18,980 nucleotides of DNA, from the NCBI GenBank assembly GCA_038244055.1, contig JBBRTW010000091.1, forward strand, positions 1 to 18,980. Direction: 5' to 3'. Origin of the DNA: DASPKW01 sp038244055. Its GTDB lineage: Bacteria; Planctomycetota; Phycisphaerae; Tepidisphaerales; Tepidisphaeraceae. Of this stretch, positions 6,965 to 13,538 are shown in pieces (position 1 is the first letter of the stretch; each line of letters starts with the position of its first letter). Below the pieces are notes generated by a model, which saw only the letters and a program-made list of their open reading frames with translations, was not told the DNA's origin and did no database searches. The position numbers and the translations under genes were made by a program.

Positions 6965-6982
6965 CACGAAGGGCACGAAGGG
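6965..6982. repeat. Nonamer direct repeat CACGAAGGG (two units)
   Basis: Two CACGAAGGG units follow the cdsA stop directly and a degenerate third (TTCGAAGAA) comes next. No other gene signal is visible between 6963 and 7206 apart from the hairpin repeat at 7088-7152. Confidence 0.7.
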
Positions 6983-7087
6983 TTCGAAGAAGAGAAAAAA
7001 GTGTGGGAGGATTTTCTATAATTTCGGGTGGTGAAGCGGAGCCTTTCATTGCGTCTACTTCCAACGGCCTAAAACCCCTCACCCCCG

Positions 7088-7152
7088 CCCTCTCCCACGC
7101 GGCGATTGGGCGGAACGGCAATGAGGATCAACTTGCGCCGCTTGGGAGAGGG
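7088..7152. repeat. Inverted repeat, CCCTCTCCC/GGGAGAGGG type
   Basis: Arms 7088-7104 and 7136-7152 match in 16 of 17 positions around a 31-base loop. The sequence just before the left arm (CCCCTCACCCCCG) is shared with the repeat at 5846-5966, and a short CCCCTCACCCC piece recurs at about 11072. It lies downstream of two convergent genes and may work as a bidirectional terminator. Confidence 0.85.
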
Positions 7153-7206
7153 AGTCAGTGCGTCGCCGGACATGAGCGCGTCCACTTGGAGTGCGACAGG
7201 CGAGGG

Positions 7207-10200
7207 CTAATTCTTGATGTACTCGAATCTTTTGTAGGTATAGAGCTCCGTCCAGGTCCAGTGGAAGCGAACGGCGTATTCTTTTTCGTGGATGAGTTTC
7301 CAGCCTGCGCCGAGGGATTTGCCGAGGCGGTCGGAGTGGTCTTCGGCATTGTCGAATTTTTCCCAGACGATGATGCGCTTGAGTTCGGGGGAGCGCTGGA
7401 CGTCGGAGGCGATGGTGCTGTAGTTGAGGGGGAATATGCGAGTGCCGCCGCGACCTCCTCCGCCGCCGCCCCCTCCACCGCCTCCGCCGCGGGGGAAGTG
7501 GATGTCGAAGTATTCGCCGGAGTTGACGCGCTTCCATTCCAGGGGGCGGAGCCAGTAGCCGCGCTCGAAGCCGAGGTAATATTTGCCTTGTTGCCCGGAG
7601 AGCGAGCCATTTCCGGGGTGGCCCGCGCCGCCGGGGGGGGTGTCGTTGACGTAGACGCGGGTGGAGCTATCGCCGCCGAACGCGCCGTAGTGGAGGAGGT
7701 TGGCGATGTCGCTGTCGGCGGCGCTGGCGGGGAACTCGGCGAGCGCGGCGGCGGGGAGGAGCAACTGGGCGATGCCTTTGTTATGGGTTAGATCGTGCTG
7801 CCAGATTTCGCGGGAAATGTGATCGAGGGGCGGCTCGGTGCCGGCAAAGAGCCGGGCGCTGAACTGGGCCATGTTGACGGCGATGAGGATGGCCAGCGCG
7901 GCGATGCGCAGGCCGCGCGTGGGCAGGCGCATGAAAAGGGCGGCCAGGGCGATGCAGAACGCGACCCAGATGAAGCCGAAATAGCGGGGCATGAAGATGG
8001 ATTGCCATGCGCCGCGCTCGAGGACGGCCTTGATCTGGGTGGCGGTCGATTCGGGCGTCTTGGCGAGGACTTGGTTGTATTTACCCTGTTGAATCAGGCC
8101 GGTGAGTTCACCCTCCAGGCCGGCCGGGAGGCGGTAGCGGGCGATGGTTTTTTCGAGCTGCTGCGAAAATTCCTTGGCGTATTTGTCGGCCACCAGATGA
8201 TGGACGAGGAAACACGCGCCGATAATGGCGGCGGCGACGGCGATGAACTGGATCGTGCGGACGGTGCGGCATTTCCAGGTTTGGCCGCAGTAGTAGAGGG
8301 CGAGGCCGGGAATGGTGACGGCGAAGAGGACCAGGGCGGTGGAGTCATTCATGACATCGCACCAGCGCTGGAAGGGCTGGAGGAAGTAAAGGGTCCAGCC
8401 GGAGCCGGTGACATTGCGCGGCAGACCGACGCGGACCCAGCTTACGATCAGCACCGCCAGGGCGAAGCCGGGAAGGGCCCAGACCAGGAAGCGGCGGAAG
8501 CGGGGGACGAGGAAGACGGCGATTGCGATGAGTGCGGCCAGGCCGCCGAGGTAGGCCCAGTAGAGAGGGACGACTGCGCCGCCCCAATCATCACTGAAGG
8601 AAGAAGACGAGTAGGAGGACGAAGAGGAGGACGCGGAAGAGGACGAGGAGGAGGCAGCGGAAGGGCTGATCTTGATCCAGTCGTTACGCGAGAGAATCCA
8701 CAATACGGCGGCGGCGATGAGCGCTGCGCCGACGACACCTGGAATCAACCAGAGTGCCCCTTTCCGGATACGAGGCCAGAAGATCGCGGCCGCGATCGCA
8801 CCGGCCAGGAGAACGCCGATGGTGACCCAAACCCAGACACTCAGCCCGCTGAGATCCCACGGCTTATCCGCGGTCAGCGCGCCGCCCAGGGAAGCCAGCC
8901 AGGTCTTGGGCGACACGAAATCCATCATCGACCGGCAATAAACAAAATACGTCGGCACGACGATCCAAAGCCCAAGCCACAGCAACGTCCGCCACCATTT
9001 CTCCGGCGCGACATCCATCTCCCGAACGACGCCCTCATCGGCATCGGCTCGCCGCTCCGTTTGCGGAGCGCGTGCGGCGGCGCGGTCGGCAGCGCGTTCG
9101 CCATCGCTGCCAGGACCGGGCGCATCAATCGCATCGCCCGCAATGCCATCGCCCGCAATTGCATCGCCGGCCGGCGCATCCACCACCGGCGCATCACCTA
9201 CGCTATCAGCGGCCGCCCCTGCCGTCACCATCACGGGGAACCCCCTGCCCGTTTCATCGCGCCGGCCGCGCGGCCCGCGGACAATGCCGCGCAATCTTCT
9301 GGACCACGGCATCGCGCCGACGCCCGCGAGAACCAGAAACAAGATCACCGAAGCCTTCAGCGAATTGAGCACCCACGGCTCGACTCTTCCCTCGACCGTC
9401 GCCTTGGGCCATTCCCAGCTCGTGAAGTAGGCGCTGGCGGCGTAGATGGGCAGATCGGCGCCGGTGCGGCCGCGGTTGTAGTCGATGACCCACCCGAGGC
9501 CTTCAACTTCAAAACCGAAATCCTCCACCTCCTGCTGCACGAAGCGGTTGAATTGCAGCATATACGCGGCCGGTCCGAAGGTGGCGATGGCCAGACCGAG
9601 GATGAAGAGGATCGACTGCTTCCAATGAATCCGCGACTTGGTGAGGAAGAAGAGGAGCTGGAAGGGGAGCATGGCCATGCCGGTCATGTGGGCGCTGCTC
9701 ATGGCGAGGCTGGCGGCGATCCAGGCGATCCAGGCGATGCGGCGGTTAGATTTGAACCACCAGAGGAGGCAGGCGGTGCTGAGGGCGGTGCAGGTCCAGA
9801 GCATCATGTACATCTTGCCATCGCGGCTGTAGCCGAGCAGGTAGGCCGAGCAGGCGGCCAGGAGCGCGGCGACGAGGGCGGTGCGGCGGCGGACCAGGAA
9901 CTGGGCGAGGAAGTAAATGGCCGGGGGCATGAGCGCGCCCCAGAAGGCGGGGAGGAGGCGGACGATGGTGGGGGCGAGGAGCGGCTGCACGCGGGCGAGG
10001 AGCCAGTAGAGCTGATAATGCAGGGGCGTGAAGCCATCATCCTGGAGGATGTCGAGCATCGACTGGTAATCAGCGTGGGTGCGGTAGACGGTGTAGGCAT
10101 CATCCCCCCAGAGAGGCGGGCGATCGAGGAAGGAAAAGCGCAGGAGCGCGCCCAGGGCGGTGATGAGGAGGAGGACCCAGAGATGGCGGCGGGATTTGCG

Positions 10201-10302
10201 GGGGCAGGCCGCCGCTTTTGAATGGAGCGGCGCGGCCAAACTCCCGGCGATGGGATCGGGCGGCGCGGTTTCAGAGACGGTGGGCAGCGCGATGGATGAC
10301 AT
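7207..10302 (-). CDS. Large GT39/ArnT-like membrane glycosyltransferase
   Basis: The 1031-residue polytopic protein begins with about 40 polar residues, then a helix (LWVLLLITALGALLRFSFL) and the loop LDRPPLWGDDAYTVYRTH with Asp67-Asp68, matching the acidic motif of GT-C enzymes of the PMT/ArnT group that transfer sugars from polyprenyl phosphate. GFTPLHYQLYWL and SRDGKMYMML are also typical of the following segments. Roughly a dozen hydrophobic helices follow. Odd inserts are a loop near residues 370-395 with 15-base period repeats (GDAIAGDGIAGDAID), a Ser-rich run (SSSSSSASSSSSSYSSSSF) between helices near residue 560, and a run of 12 Gly near residue 930 in the C-terminal soluble domain. 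Start ATG 10302 has AAGGA just upstream, though closely spaced. Substrate and acceptor are unknown. The C-terminal 170 residues are soluble and unrecognised. Confidence 0.8.
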   Translation of the reverse strand: MSSIALPTVSETAPPDPIAGSLAAPLHSKAAACPRKSRRHLWVLLLITALGALLRFSFLDRPPLWGDDAYTVYRTHADYQSMLDILQDDGFTPLHYQLYWLLARVQPLLAPTIVRLLPAFWGALMPPAIYFLAQFLVRRRTALVAALLAACSAYLLGYSRDGKMYMMLWTCTALSTACLLWWFKSNRRIAWIAWIAASLAMSSAHMTGMAMLPFQLLFFLTKSRIHWKQSILFILGLAIATFGPAAYMLQFNRFVQQEVEDFGFEVEGLGWVIDYNRGRTGADLPIYAASAYFTSWEWPKATVEGRVEPWVLNSLKASVILFLVLAGVGAMPWSRRLRGIVRGPRGRRDETGRGFPVMVTAGAAADSVGDAPVVDAPAGDAIAGDGIAGDAIDAPGPGSDGERAADRAAARAPQTERRADADEGVVREMDVAPEKWWRTLLWLGLWIVVPTYFVYCRSMMDFVSPKTWLASLGGALTADKPWDLSGLSVWVWVTIGVLLAGAIAAAIFWPRIRKGALWLIPGVVGAALIAAAVLWILSRNDWIKISPSAASSSSSSASSSSSSYSSSSFSDDWGGAVVPLYWAYLGGLAALIAIAVFLVPRFRRFLVWALPGFALAVLIVSWVRVGLPRNVTGSGWTLYFLQPFQRWCDVMNDSTALVLFAVTIPGLALYYCGQTWKCRTVRTIQFIAVAAAIIGACFLVHHLVADKYAKEFSQQLEKTIARYRLPAGLEGELTGLIQQGKYNQVLAKTPESTATQIKAVLERGAWQSIFMPRYFGFIWVAFCIALAALFMRLPTRGLRIAALAILIAVNMAQFSARLFAGTEPPLDHISREIWQHDLTHNKGIAQLLLPAAALAEFPASAADSDIANLLHYGAFGGDSSTRVYVNDTPPGGAGHPGNGSLSGQQGKYYLGFERGYWLRPLEWKRVNSGEYFDIHFPRGGGGGGGGGGGGRGGTRIFPLNYSTIASDVQRSPELKRIIVWEKFDNAEDHSDRLGKSLGAGWKLIHEKEYAVRFHWTWTELYTYKRFEYIKN

Positions 10303-10360
10303 TCATCCTTAGCGTACCAGAGGTTCGGGGAATAGTTGAGCCGTGCGGGCGCAGGGAAGC

Positions 10361-10519
10361 TCGAAATCCGAAGTTCGAAATACGAAACAAATTCAAATGG
10401 GAAAATTGGAATGTTCCAAACATGCGCGGGGCAGATAGAGCCGTTCCCGCTGCCGATTCTTTCGGATTGGCACCCTTGGCATTTTGAATTTGTTTCGGAT
10501 TTCGAACTTCGAATTTCGG
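10361..10519. repeat. Long AT-richer inverted repeat with 7-bp periodic CGAANNN words
   Basis: The left arm (about 10361-10397) and right arm (about 10482-10519) are complementary with very few mismatches around a loop of about 84 bases. The arms read as consecutive heptamers such as TCGAAAT, CCGAAGT, TCGAAAT and ACGAAAC. It lies between nuoA and the glycosyltransferase gene, 11 bases past the nuoA stop, and may terminate nuoA transcription. Confidence 0.88.
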
Positions 10520-10530
10520 ATTTACCCGAA

Positions 10531-10947
10531 TCAGTCCCACTGGAAAATACCCTTGCCCCATGCGTAAATGTAGGCCAGCAGGAGGATCGCCACGAAGAGG
10601 ACCATTTCGAAGAGGAGGAGGTTGCCGAAGGCGTGATCGCGGACGACGGCCTCGGGGAAGATGGTGGCCCAGGGATAGAAGAAGACGATTTCGACGTCGA
10701 AGACCAGGAAGATCATGGCGACGATGTAGAATCGCACGTTGAAGCGCTTGCGGGTGTCGCCGATGGGCATCACGCCGCTCTCGTAGGTTTCTTCCTTGCC
10801 CTTGCCGGTGCGGCTTGGGCCGATGAGCAGGGAGAGGCTGATATTCAATACGGCGAAGCCGACGCCGATGACGATCAACAGCACCACCGGGGCCCAGGTA
10901 GACTGCGGCGCGGCATCGAGATCGGCCAGGAGGGAAATCGCATTCAT
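10531..10947 (-). CDS. nuoA: NADH-quinone oxidoreductase subunit A
   Basis: NuoA is a small membrane subunit of respiratory complex I, next to the quinone channel. The 138-residue product has the expected three helices: WAPVVLLIVIGVGFAVLNI, then FYIVAMIFLVFDVEIVFFYPWA with the family's Asp-Val-Glu in helix 2, and LLLFEMVLFVAILLLAYIYAWG. The loop KEETYESGVMPIGDTRKRFNV matches the conserved YE(C/S)G and R(F)xV(R/K)FY region; Ser replaces the common Cys. ATG at 10947 gives the normal length. In most bacteria nuoA heads a nuoABCD... operon, but here no nuoB follows: the downstream side holds an inverted repeat and an unrelated gene. Confidence 0.95.
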   Translation of the reverse strand: MNAISLLADLDAAPQSTWAPVVLLIVIGVGFAVLNISLSLLIGPSRTGKGKEETYESGVMPIGDTRKRFNVRFYIVAMIFLVFDVEIVFFYPWATIFPEAVVRDHAFGNLLLFEMVLFVAILLLAYIYAWGKGIFQWD

Positions 10948-11050
10948 AGCTGGGGGTACTCTACGGGGCGGGAGGGTTTTTGCAACCGAATATGAGGATC
11001 GCGGCGGGCGAAAGAACGCGGTTGGGATTGGTGTGGGCGAGCAAGGCCAA

Positions 11051-11096
11051 TGGCTGTCACCAGCGGCCAAACCCCTCACCCCTGGTTTGACAGCCA
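11051..11096. promoter_or_regulatory. Hairpin upstream of nuoA
   Basis: TGGCTGTCA (11051-11059) and TGACAGCCA (11088-11096) are perfect 9-bp arms; inside them CCAG and CTGG can pair as well. It is about 100 bases upstream of the nuoA start and includes a fragment of the CCCCTCACCCC repeat. Whether it is a leader structure or a repeat scar is not decidable. Confidence 0.45.
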
Positions 11097-11179
11097 GCCC
11101 CGAGCATTTTGGGTGTAAAGATGGGTACGGAAACAGCCTTTCCCCTTTTTTTCGATCGATGGATACATCCGACATTGAC

Positions 11180-11197
11180 CGGTTGTGCGCACAACCG
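11180..11197. promoter_or_regulatory. Perfect 18-bp palindrome
   Basis: CGGTTGTGCGCACAACCG is its own reverse complement. It lies 233 bases upstream of nuoA, in the gap (10948-11437) that otherwise shows no gene. It could be a dimeric regulator site or a recombination scar. Confidence 0.5.
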
Positions 11198-11437
11198 ATA
11201 CCCACCCCAAAGCCCCCGAAAGTGCGGTTATTTGAGGAATCGCAAACTGGCCAGAACTCGCCTATAAAATTGACGTAAACAGGTTGTCAGAAAATGAATA
11301 GAGGGAAGCCAACTCTCTTCGGAATTGCCCAAATCCAAAACAGAGACCTCCACTCAAGGCGAAAAGCAAGTTTGTGTATCGCTTGGACGGGTTATGACTC
11401 TCGGAGTGATTTGCATATAGGGTGTCCGTAAAACGAA

Positions 11438-12604
11438 CTACACCCCCGCCGTGGGCGCTTTCCACTGGTCTGGCAGCCATTGGTCGAGTTGACTGATTGG
11501 CGTTGCGGGCAGGTTGGCCAGCAACTGGGTGAGGTAGACCTGGGGATCGATGCCGTGGCGGCGGCAGCTGCTGGTCAGGCTGGAGAGGATGGCGGCGGTC
11601 TGGCCGCCACGCTCGTTGCCGACGAACAGGCTGTTCTTTCGATTCAGGGCGATCCGCTTCATTTCCTGCTCGGCGATGTTGTTGTGGATCGCGACGGTGC
11701 CATCGCCCAGGAACGCCGTCAGGGGTTTCCACTGGTTCAGAACGTAGCCGATGGCCTGGGCCACCGGGTGCTTGGGCAGCAGGGTCTGCTTCCACGCGAT
11801 CAGCCCGTCGCGCAGCTGCGCCACGATCGCCTGGGATTGCGACTGCCGCAGTTGCAGGCGGTCCGCCGGCCCGAGGTTTTGCTCCTTGGCCCGCTGTTCG
11901 ATGGTGAACAGTTTGCCGATCGACACCAGCGCCGCATCGGCGATCTTCGGCGCCAGGTCCCGCGCGTCGACGAATTTCCTGCGCGCGTGAGCCCAGCAGC
12001 CGGCCTGGGTGATGCCGCCCTCCAGGCAGATCCCATCGTAGCCCCCATACGCATCGGCGACGATCACCTGCGTGTAGCCCTTGAGGAACTGCGCCGGCCC
12101 ATCGCGGGAGCGGTTGGGGGTGAAGTCGAAGAGGTTGTACGGATTGGCCTCATCGCCGAGGTACACCCACATTCTCGCCTGCTTTGTCTTGCCGGGGGCG
12201 AGCATGGGCATGACCGTGTCATCGGTGTGGATGACGTGGCCGGCCAGCACGCGCTGGATCATCCGCTCGTAGAGGGGCATGGCGATCTGGGCCACATCCC
12301 GGCACCAGAGGCACTGGGTGACGCGGTCGATCTCAAAGCCGCTTCGGGCGAAGATGTTCTCCAGGCGGTACAGGGGCAGATAATCGGCGTATTTGCTGGT
12401 GACGAGGTAGGCCAGAAGTCCGGGGCCGGCCATGCCCTTGTCGATGGGCTGGACCGGCTTGTCCGCCAGTTCGATGTTGGGGTTGGCGGCGTTGCGCTCG
12501 CAGTGCGGGCAGGCATACTTGAGCCGCACGTGCTCGATGCGCTGGAAGAAGCCGGGGATGTACTCGATCTGCCAACTGAAAAGCCGTCCTGGCTTTGACG
12601 GCAA
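11438..12604 (-). pseudogene. tnpC: IS66-family transposase TnpC, N-terminally truncated
   Basis: The product (388 residues from a TTG start) matches the body of IS66 TnpC: the zinc-binding region YACPHCERN, GLLAYLVTSKYADYLPLYRLE, the DDE triad with HTDDT (Asp128/Asp129), ADAYGGYDG (Asp184) and NNIAEQEMKR (Glu311), and the typical end RKNSLFVGNERGGQTAA. Full-length proteins have about 100 to 130 more residues at the N-terminus, mainly a coiled coil. That part is missing: homology begins around WQIEYIPGFF at about 12575. A short coiled-coil piece that fits the lost part lies inverted at 13161-13301. No IS66 accessory genes (tnpA, tnpB) and no clear terminal inverted repeats are seen, so the element is probably immobile although the catalytic core is intact. 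Confidence 0.9.
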
Positions 12605-12622
12605 ATCACGCCTGCGCTCGCG

Positions 12623-13156
12623 TCAGGCTTCGGGTGGTTTCTTCTCCTTCGCCGGCTTGGCGGATTTCACGGATTCCCTGAACCGGTAGCTCTCGCCGTT
12701 CATCTCGAAGATCGTGCAGCGGTGCGTCAGCCGGTCCATCAACGCCGCCGTCATGCGATCGCCCTGGAAGATGCTTCCCCATTCGCCGAAGGGCAGGTTG
12801 CTGGTGATCGGGATGCTGCCGCGTTCGTAGCGGTCGGCGAAGACCAGGACCAACAGCTCCGCGCCGCTGCGGCTGAAGCTGATGTAGCCCAGCTCGTCCA
12901 CGATCAGCAATTCGATCTTGCCGAGCATCGCCAGCATTCGCTCCAGCCGGAAGTTCTTTTGTGCTTCTTCGAGCTGGTTCACCAGCGACTGGGCCGTGTG
13001 GAACTTCACCCGCTTGCCGGCGCGGCACGCGGCCTGTCCCAGCGCCACCGCGAGATGGGTCTTGCCCGTGCCGCTGTTGCCGACGCAGCACAGGTTGCTC
13101 TTCTGATCGATCCACTCGCAGCGCGACAGTTCCAGCACCTTCTTCAAGCGGATCAT
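12623..13156 (-). pseudogene. istB: IstB-like helper ATPase, 5'-truncated
   Basis: IstB is the AAA+ partner of the IS21 transposase IstA. Present here are the end of the alpha-helical linker (LSRCEWIDQKSNL), Walker A GNSGTGKTH, LLIVDELGYI (Walker B), SGAELLVLVFADRYERGS, TSNLPFGEW and DRLTHRC, EMNGESYR near the end. The usual first 60 to 80 residues are missing: reading further upstream in frame (to 13285) gives a Ser/Arg-rich translation of the opposite strand of a coiled-coil gene piece, which is not IstB. ATG at 13156 is the first codon before genuine homology. No istA is present. The gene sits 18 bases before the truncated tnpC on the same strand, a junction of two different IS families. 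Confidence 0.85.
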
Positions 13157-13160
13157 CCTC

Positions 13161-13301
13161 GCGATTGGACGCCAACGCGATGAAGGACTCGCCCAGCGCG
13201 ACGAGCTGCTTTCCCAGCGCGAGCTTCGCATCGCCGAGCTGGAAAGGGCCCAGGCCGAATCCGAACTCGAGAAGCTCCGGCTCAAACATCAACTGATGCA
13301 A
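13161..13301 (+). pseudogene. Coiled-coil fragment resembling the IS66 TnpC N-terminus, inverted
   Basis: On the plus strand the frame reads QRDEGLAQRDELLSQREL, then RIAELERAQAESELEKLR and LKHQLMQ, a heptad-patterned segment typical of the start of IS66 TnpC. The match ends where the family would continue with an LFGRKSE-like motif. It abuts the truncated end of istB and points opposite to the tnpC body. The assignment rests on style and context, not on an alignment. Confidence 0.55.
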
Positions 13302-13538
13302 GTTGGGCGGGATCATCGGGAAGGGAATGGAGGGCGGCCGATCCCCCTGAACAATGGCGGAAGATGAAGATCATTGACGGGGTTGGCAACACCAGCGGTA
13401 CGACCGTGCGTTGCGACGGAACCGACCGTAACCAAGCCCCTCTGGGAGGAGGTCACTGTGCTCGACGCCGGTCATCCTTGTGCTCTGACGTGCAACGCGT
13501 ATGGCGCAATGACGCATCCCGCCCGCTCGAAGATGCAT
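13302..13538. other. Gap without a supported gene
   Basis: This stretch between the transposon remnants and ietS has short open frames on both strands but none resembles a known protein. It probably contains the left boundary of the mobile mosaic relative to the protease operon. No terminator with a U-tract is visible downstream of the protease gene. Confidence 0.4.

Noticed and set aside
7795..10221. Long plus-strand open frame (808 codons)
   Set aside because: It is antisense to the GT39-like gene, rich in Gly, Glu and Asp with no recognisable domain, as expected for the opposite strand of a GC-rich gene.
10948..11205. Upstream extension of the nuoA frame by 86 codons
   Set aside because: NuoA proteins begin close to the first helix; the extension is not hydrophobic and contains parts of a hairpin repeat.
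11480..12598. Plus-strand open frame of 372 codons over tnpC
   Set aside because: It mirrors the transposase on the other strand and has no family resemblance.
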